Shown: in pieces, positions 31,026-39,734 of the stretch
How the letters are laid out: the number at the start of each line of letters is the position of its first letter
Numbering within the stretch: position 1 is the first letter of the stretch
Assembly: GCA_020346225.1 (NCBI GenBank)
Contig: CP070777.1
Coordinates: forward strand, 52,260-100,566
From: Candidatus Zixiibacteriota bacterium
GTDB taxonomy: Bacteria; Zixibacteria; MSB-5A5; GN15; FEB-12
Length of the DNA stretch: 48,307 nt
Direction of reading: 5' to 3'
Notes under the pieces: generated by a model
Databases searched by the model: none
What the model saw: only the letters and a program-made list of their open reading frames with translations
Told to the model about the DNA's origin: nothing
Program-made: the position numbers and the translations under genes

Positions 31026-31667
31026 ATGGTTGATTTGTCACTGGACACCGGTTCAGACACCCGTTCCCGCGGGGCATCCAGAGACAAAATACTTCAGGCG
31101 GCGGCCAAAGAGTTTGCTCAGCGAGGCCTCGCCGGCGCCCGCGTAGACCGGATCGCCTCGGGGGCGGGGGTCAATAAGGCGATGATTTATTACCACTTTT
31201 CGTCCAAAGAGGGCCTTTACCGGGAGGTTATCAAGGAATTGATCGCCCGGCGGGCGACGGCTTTGAGCGGCGATATCGCCGGAGAGACCGACCTGGCGGC
31301 GGTGCTGCGCCGCGCTCTGGATTTTCACGCCGAACTGCTTCATCGGAAACCGGAGACCGTCCAGATTTATCTTCGCGAACTGGCCGACCCCAAGAGCGAT
31401 ACGGTGGAGAGTGTTGCCCGGATAATCAGGGAGAGCGGTCTGCCCGACGAGTTCACCAAGATGCTGGCGGCCGGCATGCGAAGCGGCGCCTATCGGGCCG
31501 TGGACGTGCGCCAGGCGGTAATTTCATTCATAACCATGAGCATCGGTTATTACCTCATGTCGTCGGTGTTCAGCAAGGTCTGGCAGTTCACGGACGAACC
31601 GGCCTTTATCGAGGAACGCAAGAAGGCGATAATCGATCTTTTCATGAACGGAGTCAAGGCACGATGA
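31026..31667 (+). CDS. TetR-family regulator of the efflux operon
   Basis: A 213-residue repressor with an N-terminal helix-turn-helix (about residues 18-65: KILQAAAKEFAQRGLAGARV, then AGVNKAMIYYHFSSKEGLY). The helical C-terminal domain resembles those of regulators linked to YbhGFSR-type exporters, such as CecR. It is the first gene of the operon and overlaps the TolC-like gene by four bases (ATGA). In E. coli cecR likewise precedes ybhGFSR. A ligand that is also the exporter's substrate is the usual pattern. Confidence 0.88.
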   Translation: MVDLSLDTGSDTRSRGASRDKILQAAAKEFAQRGLAGARVDRIASGAGVNKAMIYYHFSSKEGLYREVIKELIARRATALSGDIAGETDLAAVLRRALDFHAELLHRKPETVQIYLRELADPKSDTVESVARIIRESGLPDEFTKMLAAGMRSGAYRAVDVRQAVISFITMSIGYYLMSSVFSKVWQFTDEPAFIEERKKAIIDLFMNGVKAR

Positions 31668-32974
31668 ATGCCAGGTATATTTTGTTGGCGGCGATGATAT
31701 CGCTGACCGGCGGACGAGCGATGCCGCGCGAACTGTCGCTAAAAGAGGCACTGGTGATGGCGGAAAGCCACTCACATCAGTTGAAGGCGGCGAAGGCGGA
31801 GGCCGAGGCTTTCCGGCAGGAGCTGAAGGCGGCCACGGCGGAGCGTTTGCCGACGGTGTCGCTCTCCGGGGTGGCGTCGTACAAAGACGAAGTGCCGAAG
31901 CTGGAAATACAGTTGCCCACCGGGCAGACGTTCTCGCGTGATTTCGGCTTCAACGAAACCTATCAGGCGGACCTCAGGTTGAGCCTGCCCCTTTTCGCCG
32001 GCGGCAAAATCAGCGGCGGGGTGGCGCTGGCACAGGCGGCGCGCGACTACCATGAAGCATTGAGCCGGGCGAGTCTCGACGAAGTGCTGCTGGTTGCGAG
32101 AGTCGGGTATTTCTCGTTGTATCGAGCCAACCGGCTGCTGGCGGCCGCCGCGGCCGGTCTCGAGCGGGCGGAGATAATAAGCCGTGACGTGCAGTCGCTT
32201 TTCGACGCCGGGGCGGCCGATTCGGTTGACTTGCTCGAGGTGCGCCTGCTTTTGACGGACGCCCGGCTGAGGCGGCGCAGCGCCGAAAGCATGCGCCGTC
32301 AATGTCAGATTGAGCTTGCGGTCATGCTGGGGCTCGACCCATCGGAAGAACTCGCGATCTCGTTCGAACCGCCCCCGCCATCTTCCCCCGACTCAGGGTT
32401 TACCGCTATCGACGAGGACAAACCGGAACTGGCGGCGGCATCATCGGCGGTAAGGATGAGCCGGCAGGCACTGAGGCTTTCGCGGTCAAGTTATTTTCCC
32501 ACGGTGGTGGCCTTCGGCGGATACTCATGGGGCAAGCCCAACATCGATCCCTTCCATGACGAGTTCAATGATTACCTGACCGTGGGAGCGACGTTAAGCT
32601 GGTCATTCAATCTCGGCGGCAGACCGATTAGGAGCGCCGCGGCCGCCGGCCACCGGCTGAGAACCGCCGAACACCAGTTCAATCGTACCCGCGAAAGGCT
32701 GGAGCGGAGGGGTCGCGTCGCCCTTGAGAACCTGCGGCTGACTTTCGACAGGTTCGAAAGCGCGTCGGAGAACTTCGAAACGGCCAGAGACAACTATCGT
32801 CTGGCCGGGGTGAAACACCGCCAGGGCGTTCTTTCCTCGAATCGTCTTCTGGAAATCGAGGCGTCACTGCAGGAAACCGAAGCGTCGCTGGCCTCCGCCC
32901 GGGCGGAGTTCTACATCATACAGAGTCAATATTATTATGAAATCGGTTCACGCAAACTAAGGGAAGGTTGGTAA
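31664..32974 (+). CDS. TolC-family outer-membrane efflux protein
   Basis: Outer-membrane channel of a tripartite exporter. The 436-residue product has a signal peptide (about 1-20) and two repeated TolC halves: LSLKEALVMAESHSHQLKAAKAEAEA at the start and a second helical hairpin from about residue 230. Long coiled-coil stretches rich in Ala, Glu and Arg are typical. It overlaps the TetR gene and ends one base before the HlyD gene. The E. coli ybh cluster has no dedicated TolC gene, so this operon carries a full set of its own. Confidence 0.88.
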   Translation: MNARYILLAAMISLTGGRAMPRELSLKEALVMAESHSHQLKAAKAEAEAFRQELKAATAERLPTVSLSGVASYKDEVPKLEIQLPTGQTFSRDFGFNETYQADLRLSLPLFAGGKISGGVALAQAARDYHEALSRASLDEVLLVARVGYFSLYRANRLLAAAAAGLERAEIISRDVQSLFDAGAADSVDLLEVRLLLTDARLRRRSAESMRRQCQIELAVMLGLDPSEELAISFEPPPPSSPDSGFTAIDEDKPELAAASSAVRMSRQALRLSRSSYFPTVVAFGGYSWGKPNIDPFHDEFNDYLTVGATLSWSFNLGGRPIRSAAAAGHRLRTAEHQFNRTRERLERRGRVALENLRLTFDRFESASENFETARDNYRLAGVKHRQGVLSSNRLLEIEASLQETEASLASARAEFYIIQSQYYYEIGSRKLREGW

Positions 32975-32975
32975 G

Positions 32976-33863
32976 ATGAAATATATCGGCTTGATGATAG
33001 CCTGTGTCGCTGCGGTCGGTTTTGCCGGGTGCGGAAACAACCAGGACGTTCCGGGCGGTTCAGGTCTTCTGGAGGCAACCGAAACGATTGTCTCGGCGGA
33101 AACATCGGGCAGGATACAGGCGCTTCGTTTCGACGAGGGCATGGCGATAGGTGAGGGTGACACGCTTCTCGTTATCGATACCAGCCGTCCGACGTTAGAC
33201 CTGGCCTCGGCCGAGGCCGGCCGCAAGGTAGCGACGGCGCAACTGGGGTCGGCCCGGGTGCAGCTTAAGAAGGCAAACGAGGCTGAAAGCTACACCCGGC
33301 AGGAGCGCGACCGCATCCAGCGACTATTTGACTCCGGCACGAGCACGAAAAAGCAGCTCGACCAGCTCGAGTTCGAGGTGAGCCAGGCGATGCTGACCCG
33401 CCAGGCGGCCCAGGCCAACGTAGCCACGATCAAGGCCGAACTGGACAGGATAGACGCGGACATTGATCGTATCGGGCGGTACCTCGAAGATTGCTACCCG
33501 GTGGCGCCGGTAGCCGGAGTGGTCACCGAGAAGTACGTCGAGCAGGGCGAGTTGGTCAAGCCCGGCGACCCGATTGCCAGGATCTCCCAGCTCGGCACGC
33601 TCTGGGTGAAGGTATACCTTCCGGCCGGTGCCTTTGCGAGGGTCAAGCTGGGCGATGCCGCCGTCGTCGACACGGAAACCGGCGGAAAACAATATGACGG
33701 TCGGGTGGTATGGGCCTCGGAGGAAGCGGAATTTACGCCCAAGAATGTTCAGACCGAGAAGTCGCGCGCCAGCCTGGTTTATGCCGTCAAGGTGCAGGTG
33801 GACAACCCGGACGGCAGTCTCAAGATCGGCATGCCGGTTTACGTCACCATCGGAGAGCAATGA
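32976..33863 (+). CDS. HlyD/YbhG-like membrane fusion protein, lipoprotein
   Basis: Periplasmic adaptor linking the ABC permease to the TolC-like channel. The 295-residue product has a lipoprotein signal (lipobox VGFAGC, Cys about residue 19) and biotinyl/lipoyl-like half motifs (GLLEATETIVSAETSGRIQAL and PVAPVAGVVTEKYVEQGELVKPG). Between them is a helical hairpin (about residues 75-170), and a beta-barrel domain follows. YbhG of E. coli is the nearest known model. It overlaps the first ATPase gene by four bases (ATGA). Confidence 0.88.
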   Translation: MKYIGLMIACVAAVGFAGCGNNQDVPGGSGLLEATETIVSAETSGRIQALRFDEGMAIGEGDTLLVIDTSRPTLDLASAEAGRKVATAQLGSARVQLKKANEAESYTRQERDRIQRLFDSGTSTKKQLDQLEFEVSQAMLTRQAAQANVATIKAELDRIDADIDRIGRYLEDCYPVAPVAGVVTEKYVEQGELVKPGDPIARISQLGTLWVKVYLPAGAFARVKLGDAAVVDTETGGKQYDGRVVWASEEAEFTPKNVQTEKSRASLVYAVKVQVDNPDGSLKIGMPVYVTIGEQ

Positions 33864-34774
33864 GTTTCGTAACGGTATCGGGACTGCACAAATCCTACGG
33901 CCGGGTCAGGGCCGTGGTTGATTTCAGTCTAACGATCGATCGGGGCCAGATCTATGCCCTGGTCGGTCCGGACGGCGCCGGCAAGACGACCGTGATCAGA
34001 GCGCTATGCCATTTAACCGCAGCCGACGGCGGTTCGATCACCATCGCGGGACGCGACGCGGCCCGTCAATTTAACGAGATCAAACCGATTCTCGGATACA
34101 TGCCGCAGGTTTTCTCGCTGTATCCCGATCTCACTGTGGAAGAGAACCTGTGGTTTTATGCCGGCATATACGGTGTGACCGGCAGCCACTATCATGAGAA
34201 AAGCGAATATCTGTACCGGTTCTCGAACCTCAAGCCATTCGCGGGGCGACGCGCGCAGAACCTTTCCGGCGGGATGAAGCAGAAGCTGGCCCTGTCCTGC
34301 GCATTGATGCACGATCCCGAGCTTCTGGTGCTGGACGAACCGACGACCGGCGTGGACCCGCTGTCGCGCCGCCAGTTCTGGGAGATTCTTCTGGAGCTGA
34401 AGCGTCAGGGGGTGACCATTCTGGTTTCCACACCGTACATGGACGAAGTGGCGCGGGCCGACCGGGCCGGCTTCGTTTTCAACGGCGCGAAACTGGCGGA
34501 AGGTACGCCGGAAGAGCTCCCGAAGCTGTTCGAAGGTCATCTGTACTACCTGGAATGCGAACCGACGGCGGCACTGGCGGCGGCGCTCAACGAGATCGAC
34601 CATCTGACGGCGCGGCGGTTCGGCGGCGGCATGCACATCTATATTGACAAGGGCTGGCATCATGAAGATCTGGTCGAGCCGCTCCGCCGGGCGGGAGTGC
34701 GACCGGGGCAGCTTAAGGCGATCAAGCCGGACCTCGAAGACTGCTTTATCCAGCTCATGGAAGCACCGCAATGA
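33860..34774 (+). CDS. ABC exporter ATPase 1 (YbhF N-half type, degenerate H-loop)
   Basis: A 304-residue nucleotide-binding subunit. Walker A is GPDGAGKTT (about residues 33-41), the signature is LSGGMKQKLA, and Walker B is LLVLDEPTTGVDP. The H-loop reads STPYMDE where STHYMDE is expected, so the switch histidine is missing. GPDGAGKTT is characteristic of the first half of YbhF-type tandem ATPases. After the ATPase core is a C-terminal domain of about 75 residues. It overlaps ATPase 2 by four bases, so the two halves of a YbhF-like protein are here separate genes. The start is the ATG in the ATGA overlap at 33860. Confidence 0.9.
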   Translation: MSFVTVSGLHKSYGRVRAVVDFSLTIDRGQIYALVGPDGAGKTTVIRALCHLTAADGGSITIAGRDAARQFNEIKPILGYMPQVFSLYPDLTVEENLWFYAGIYGVTGSHYHEKSEYLYRFSNLKPFAGRRAQNLSGGMKQKLALSCALMHDPELLVLDEPTTGVDPLSRRQFWEILLELKRQGVTILVSTPYMDEVARADRAGFVFNGAKLAEGTPEELPKLFEGHLYYLECEPTAALAAALNEIDHLTARRFGGGMHIYIDKGWHHEDLVEPLRRAGVRPGQLKAIKPDLEDCFIQLMEAPQ

Positions 34775-35520
34775 ACGACAGAGCTGTTGTCGTAGAAGAC
34801 CTGTCGCGTCACTTCGGCCGTTTTCGGGCGGTTGACGGTATCTCGCTGACAGTCGATCGCGGGGAGATATTCGGCTTTCTGGGGGCCAACGGAGCCGGCA
34901 AGACGACGACCATCAGGATGCTGTGCGGTCTGTTGGCGCCGACGGCGGGAAAGGGCAGTGTCGCCGGTTTTGACATCTATCGCCAGGCCGAGAGCATCAA
35001 AAAGAGCATCGGCTACATGTCGCAGAAGTTCTCTCTGTACCCCGATCTCACGGGACGGGAAAACCTGAATTTCTACGGGGCGGCGTACGGTCTGGACAGA
35101 AAGCAGATACGGGTGCGAACGCAGCAGCTGACGGAGAGGCTGAACCTGCAGGATTTCGTTGACCGTTTATCGAGTTCACTGCCGGTGGGCTGGCGCCAGC
35201 GCCTGGCGCTGGGAGTATCGCTCCTTCACGAGCCCAAAATTCTCTTTCTGGACGAGCCGACCAGCGGCGTCGATCCGGTGTTTCGGCGTAAGTTCTGGCA
35301 ACTGCTGTACGAACTGGCCGAGGAAGGAGTCACTATCTTCGTCACGACGCACTATATGGACGAGGCCGAGTACTGCGGCCGCATATCGATCATGCATCAG
35401 GGCAAGATAGTCGAGCTGGGAAGGCCGTTCGAACTGGTGGAGCGGTACCGGGCGGCGAATCTCGAGGATTTGTTCGTTGACCTCATCCGAAACAGGGACA
35501 ACGTCAATGCGCCAGCTTAG
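34771..35520 (+). CDS. ABC exporter ATPase 2 (YbhF C-half type, degenerate signature)
   Basis: A 249-residue nucleotide-binding subunit. Walker A is LGANGAGKTT, Walker B is ILFLDEPTSGVDP, and the H-loop is intact (TTHYMDEAE). The signature is LPVGWRQRLA instead of LSGGQ, lacking the serine. This is the mirror of the defect in ATPase 1. A head-to-tail heterodimer would thus have one consensus site (its own Walker A and H-loop with the LSGGM of ATPase 1) and one degenerate site. It overlaps the permease gene by 14 bases. Confidence 0.9.
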   Translation: MNDRAVVVEDLSRHFGRFRAVDGISLTVDRGEIFGFLGANGAGKTTTIRMLCGLLAPTAGKGSVAGFDIYRQAESIKKSIGYMSQKFSLYPDLTGRENLNFYGAAYGLDRKQIRVRTQQLTERLNLQDFVDRLSSSLPVGWRQRLALGVSLLHEPKILFLDEPTSGVDPVFRRKFWQLLYELAEEGVTIFVTTHYMDEAEYCGRISIMHQGKIVELGRPFELVERYRAANLEDLFVDLIRNRDNVNAPA

Positions 35521-36613
35521 ATTCATAGCGAAGAAAGAGTTCTATCACATTCTGAGGGACCCGCGCTCGCTGGCCATTGCTATCGCGATGCCGATCCTCA
35601 TGACGTTTCTGTACGGATACGCCATCAACCTGGATATAGAAAATATTGTGGTGGCGGTCGTGGATTTCGACCGCACGCTGGAATCGAGGCAACTGGCCGA
35701 TCGACTGTATCAATCCACCTACTTCAGCAGACCGGAGCGGTCGGTTGTTTTCGAAGACCCCGAGGCAGCGCTGCGACGTTCGCAGGCCGCTGCAATCATG
35801 ATTATCAGGCCAGGATTCGGCGAAGCGGTGCGGGGCCGCGAGAGGTTTTCGCTGGGGATGCTGGTGGACGGCTCCGATAACACGCTGAGCGCCGCCATCC
35901 AGCATTATTCGAGTGTAATCGTCGCTGACTACACGCGCGACCAAATGCCCCTGAATCTCACCGTGCCGTTCATAGAGATTTCCACGCAGGTTTTGTACAA
36001 TCCCGACCTCAAATCCTCACACTTCTTCGTGCCGGGGCTGGTGGCGATAATCCTGATGATGATTTCGGCCTTGCTGACTTCAATAACCATCACCCGGGAG
36101 AAGGAGACGGGAACCCTGGAGCAGCTTCGAACGGCCCCGGTAAAGCCGTGGGTAATACTGTCAGGGAAAATCGCGCCGTACATATTGCTGGCCCTGCTTG
36201 ACGGCATTCTGGTGCTGGTGGCCGCGGAACTTCTTTTCGGGATACCTTTTGCCGGTTCCGAGCTATTGCTGCTGGGTTTCGGTCTCATCTATGTTTCGGC
36301 GGCGCTGTCGGTGGGGATTCTTATTTCTTCGCTGGTCAAAACGCAACAGGTAGCGATGATAGCCGCCCTGACGTCAACGATGCTGCCTTCGGTTATGTTG
36401 TCGGGCTTCATTTTCGCCATCAGAAATATGCCCCGGCCGCTTCAGGGGTTGGCCCACATCGTTCCGGCCAAGTACTTCGTAACGATAATCCGCGGAATCA
36501 TGCTCAAGGGTGCGGGACTCGATATTCTGGTGATACACGGGTTGTCGCTGGTGGCCCTGATGGCGGTGCTGATGACAGTGGCGGCACGAAAATTCGATAC
36601 GAGGGCAGGTTAG
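35507..36613 (+). CDS. ABC exporter permease 1 (YbhS/YbhR-like)
   Basis: A 368-residue ABC-2 type permease with one N-terminal membrane segment (about 22-42), a large periplasmic domain and five C-terminal segments. The N-terminal FIAKKEFYHILRDPRSLAI and the EKETGTLEQLRTAPV coupling helix are typical. The start at 35507 (MRQLRF) lies inside the end of ATPase 2 and follows AGGGA. With permease 2 it would form the transmembrane heterodimer. Confidence 0.88.
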   Translation: MRQLRFIAKKEFYHILRDPRSLAIAIAMPILMTFLYGYAINLDIENIVVAVVDFDRTLESRQLADRLYQSTYFSRPERSVVFEDPEAALRRSQAAAIMIIRPGFGEAVRGRERFSLGMLVDGSDNTLSAAIQHYSSVIVADYTRDQMPLNLTVPFIEISTQVLYNPDLKSSHFFVPGLVAIILMMISALLTSITITREKETGTLEQLRTAPVKPWVILSGKIAPYILLALLDGILVLVAAELLFGIPFAGSELLLLGFGLIYVSAALSVGILISSLVKTQQVAMIAALTSTMLPSVMLSGFIFAIRNMPRPLQGLAHIVPAKYFVTIIRGIMLKGAGLDILVIHGLSLVALMAVLMTVAARKFDTRAG

Positions 36614-36615
36614 AC

Positions 36616-37713
36616 ATGCATCGCGCCTTTCTCGGACTGATCCGCAAGGAATTCATACAGGTGTTTCGCGACCGCAATATGCTCCGCATAGTGTTCGCCA
36701 TGCCGATCATTCAATTGCTGTTGTTCGGATACGTGGTCAACCTGGAGGTCAAGAACATCCGTCTGGACGTATACGATTTCGACCAGAGCCGGCTGTCGCG
36801 GGAATTCGTCAGCTCCACCAAGGCCGGCGGCTACTTCTCGCCGACCCCGGCCGCCCGGCCGCTTTTTGATCTCGAGCGCAACTTTCAGGATGCCAGCCGG
36901 GACATGGCGGTAGTGATACCCGACGACTTCTCGGAGAGAATCGCCCGGAAGGAGAGTGTGACGATCGGTCTGATGGCCGACGGCTCCGACGCCAACGCGA
37001 CCTCGATCGGCTCCGGATACCTGGCGCAAATCGTCCAGAAGTTCTCACGCCGCGTTCACGGCTTCGAGATGCCGGTAGATATAAAGCACCGTATCCTGTA
37101 CAACCCGGAGGCTCAATCGGTTTACTTCATGGTGCCGGGCATCGTGGCCACGCTGCTGACAATGGTGACGGTGATGCTGACTTCGATGGCTATCGTGCGC
37201 GAGCGCGAAGGCGGCACGCTGGAGCAACTGCTGGTAACACCGATGTCGGGAATAACCCTGCTGGCAGGCAAGCTGGTTCCTTTCGGGCTGCTGGGTTTGT
37301 TCGAAATGAGCATGGCGCTGACGGTCGGCGTGCTGTGGTTCGGTATCCCCTTTGCGGGTTCGCCGCTGCTCCTGCTGGTGTTATCGGCGCTCTATCTTCT
37401 GACGACACTGGGAATGGGTCTTTTCTTTTCGACAGTAACGACGACCCAGCAGCAGGCGATGTTCTTTGCCTGGTTTTTCTCGATATTCGCCATCCTCACT
37501 TCGGGCTTCTTCACGCCCATCGCCAACATGCCCGAATGGATGCAGTATATCACCTATGCCAACCCGATGCGCTTCTTTATGAGCATAGTCAGGGGGATAA
37601 TGATGAAAGGCTCCGGTCCGGTGGAGCTGCTTGGGGAAATCTACACGTTGGCGATATTCGGGCTGGTTGTTCTGGGGTTTTCGGCCTTACGCTTTTCAAA
37701 GCGAGCCGCTTGA
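36616..37713 (+). CDS. ABC exporter permease 2 (YbhR/YbhS-like)
   Basis: A 365-residue paralogue of permease 1, with the same layout: LIRKEFIQVFRDRNMLRIVF at the N-terminus, a periplasmic domain, then the coupling stretch REREGGTLEQLLVTPM and five membrane segments. It starts two bases after permease 1. It is the last gene of the plus-strand efflux operon and converges on the polysaccharide locus, 31 bases away, with no clear terminator hairpin between. Confidence 0.88.
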   Translation: MHRAFLGLIRKEFIQVFRDRNMLRIVFAMPIIQLLLFGYVVNLEVKNIRLDVYDFDQSRLSREFVSSTKAGGYFSPTPAARPLFDLERNFQDASRDMAVVIPDDFSERIARKESVTIGLMADGSDANATSIGSGYLAQIVQKFSRRVHGFEMPVDIKHRILYNPEAQSVYFMVPGIVATLLTMVTVMLTSMAIVREREGGTLEQLLVTPMSGITLLAGKLVPFGLLGLFEMSMALTVGVLWFGIPFAGSPLLLLVLSALYLLTTLGMGLFFSTVTTTQQQAMFFAWFFSIFAILTSGFFTPIANMPEWMQYITYANPMRFFMSIVRGIMMKGSGPVELLGEIYTLAIFGLVVLGFSALRFSKRAA

Positions 37714-37744
37714 CGACGCCGCCTGGCCACCACACATCCGCTAA

Positions 37745-38401
37745 TCAAATACCGAGGCAATTACCTAACCTGTAGAAAACGGAAGTGCACGAACGTGAGG
37801 CGCTGATCGGGCCGAAGCCCCCGAAATCGAGGCGCTTGAAACCACAGGCCGCCAAGTGGTCACATCCCTGCCGATATCTTTCCCGGTCGCTGTTATCCCA
37901 GATGATAACACCAGCCGGTTTCAGGGCCGGCAGCGAGTTTATGGCACAGTTTACGCGATCCCGGCCATCAATGAGAATAATATCGAATTCTCTGCTGTAC
38001 CGGCAAACGGCCTTTGAATAGTCACCGCCGGGTTCCAGGTCATAATACAGGTACTCAACCTCCGGCGATAAGCGTGGTTTCATAAGCTCATACCACCGGC
38101 TATCATGCTCACAACTGACAACCCTGGCCACACGTTGACTCCACCACAACGTGGAGCCGCCGCTGCCGAACTCGAAGACGGACATGTCCGCTCTAATCCG
38201 GTCCTCCAGAAAGGCTATCGCGGCATAGGTGAGCCAGGGCAGGGCGCGGCTGGCCCTGTCAACCGGCATCCGTTGGAAGTAGCTTTCGAAAAACCCGACC
38301 TCCTGCAGGTAACTAGCATCTCTCCACAAAGTATAGAGGGCGGAGAGGTCGGACACGGCTCTTACCTTTCGACAAGCTTTGAGTATTTTCTTCACCACCA
38401 T
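37745..38401 (-). CDS. SAM-dependent methyltransferase-like protein
   Basis: A 218-residue protein with a Rossmann-type motif VFEFGSGGSTLWWS, a following acidic residue in VSCEHDSRW and FDIILIDGRDRVNC at the expected strand 4. This fits class I methyltransferases of the kind found in polysaccharide loci. The target sugar or lipid is unknown. The start at 38401 is chosen because AGGTG lies eight bases upstream. A GTG at 38410 overlapping the previous gene's stop (GTGA) is the alternative. Confidence 0.65.
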   Translation of the reverse strand: MVVKKILKACRKVRAVSDLSALYTLWRDASYLQEVGFFESYFQRMPVDRASRALPWLTYAAIAFLEDRIRADMSVFEFGSGGSTLWWSQRVARVVSCEHDSRWYELMKPRLSPEVEYLYYDLEPGGDYSKAVCRYSREFDIILIDGRDRVNCAINSLPALKPAGVIIWDNSDRERYRQGCDHLAACGFKRLDFGGFGPISASRSCTSVFYRLGNCLGI

Positions 38402-38406
38402 TGTTA

Positions 38407-39669
38407 TCACACCTTGTTTACGGCCCTTGCATCTGACCTCATGATATCCCGGTAGATGTTTTCGGTTCGCCTTACTATCGATTCCCAGCCGTATCGTTCA
38501 ACGACGTGGAGATAAGCATTGTGCACGTTTCGTCTCGCGGTATCAGGATCGTCCAGGGCGGCTTTGAGCCCGGCAGCCAAGGAATCTTCGTCGCCACTCC
38601 TGAAAACTATGCCTGCGGGCGAGCCCGTGCCATCGGAACGGAGAACCTCAAGATTCTCGGGAATGTCCGAAGCAACCACCGGTGCCCGGTGCTTCATGGC
38701 TTCCATGAGCACTATCGGGAGCCCTTCGATAGCCGACGGCAACACGAAAAGGGCGCAGTTGGCGTAGAGTGCGGAAAGCCTGGGACCGTGTACGGTGCCG
38801 AGAAAGACGGTTTCCTCACCGGCCATCCCTTTGAGTTTGCGGACGTACCTGTCGGTGTGCCAGGATTCTCCGGCCACGGCCAGCTTGAGGTCGCGGCCCA
38901 ATTTCTGCACGGCGCGGATAAGAAGGTGACAACCCTTATCCGCGATCAGCCGACCGACAAATAAGACATACTTCCCTCCGGTAAGTCCCTGACGGCGCAC
39001 CCACTCCGTCTCACGGCGGCCCCAGGGACTGGGCTCGGACACGCCGTTGGGAATGTAAACCGTTTTGTCCGATGGTCCGACATAAGATTCAATATTGCGC
39101 GACACGCAAATGGTCCGGTCCGGGAACAGCAGCGAACATTTCAGGCCGGCCCTGAGGCACGTGCGGGCGAAGCGGCCCCATTTCTCCTGGCGGAAATCGA
39201 GAGCGTGCACGGTGGACACCACTCTCTTGCCGAGCAGGGCGGGTATCCAGTTGACCAGAGAGGGGCCGATACCGTGGTAGTGAATGATGTCGAAACCGTT
39301 GGCGGCGGCCACGGATGTGGACAGAGCGGCATGAGAGATGGCGTCGAGATGTTTGGTGTTGAGCGACCTCAGCAACGACAGGGATACGCCCCTGAAGAGA
39401 TAGTCGCCTGCTCGGGACCGGTCGACGAACTCATTATCGTCGAGCGACCCGCTGTAATGAGGCCGGCAGAACACGGTCACATCGTGTCCGCGAGCGGCCA
39501 GACGGGTGCTCAGGTTCTCGACGTGGTACTCGATGCCGCCGTAGGTGGCCGGCAGGCCCTTCTGACCGACCATGGCAATTCTGAATCTGCGTTTCAAAGC
39601 AAGGAACTCGTCCACGCTGGACGAGGAAATGTGGTCGGCCAACGCCGGTTTCATACATACTGTTGTCAC
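38407..39669 (-). CDS. GT4-family glycosyltransferase A
   Basis: A 420-residue retaining glycosyltransferase of the GT-B fold, using a nucleotide sugar in the cytoplasm. The N-domain has GQKGLPATYGGIEYHVENL, common in GT4 rhamnosyl- and galactosyltransferases. The C-domain has YVLFVGRLIADKGCHLLI and the EX7E motif in EGLPIVLMEAMKHRAPVVASD. It begins with GTG at 39669, after GAGGG. The donor and acceptor are not predictable. Confidence 0.88.
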   Translation of the reverse strand: MTTVCMKPALADHISSSSVDEFLALKRRFRIAMVGQKGLPATYGGIEYHVENLSTRLAARGHDVTVFCRPHYSGSLDDNEFVDRSRAGDYLFRGVSLSLLRSLNTKHLDAISHAALSTSVAAANGFDIIHYHGIGPSLVNWIPALLGKRVVSTVHALDFRQEKWGRFARTCLRAGLKCSLLFPDRTICVSRNIESYVGPSDKTVYIPNGVSEPSPWGRRETEWVRRQGLTGGKYVLFVGRLIADKGCHLLIRAVQKLGRDLKLAVAGESWHTDRYVRKLKGMAGEETVFLGTVHGPRLSALYANCALFVLPSAIEGLPIVLMEAMKHRAPVVASDIPENLEVLRSDGTGSPAGIVFRSGDEDSLAAGLKAALDDPDTARRNVHNAYLHVVERYGWESIVRRTENIYRDIMRSDARAVNKV

Positions 39670-39734
39670 GTTCTAAATCCCTCAGATGGCAGGAAAACGC
39701 TCTCCAATCGCTTTCTTTGACCCCGCTCGTGTTT

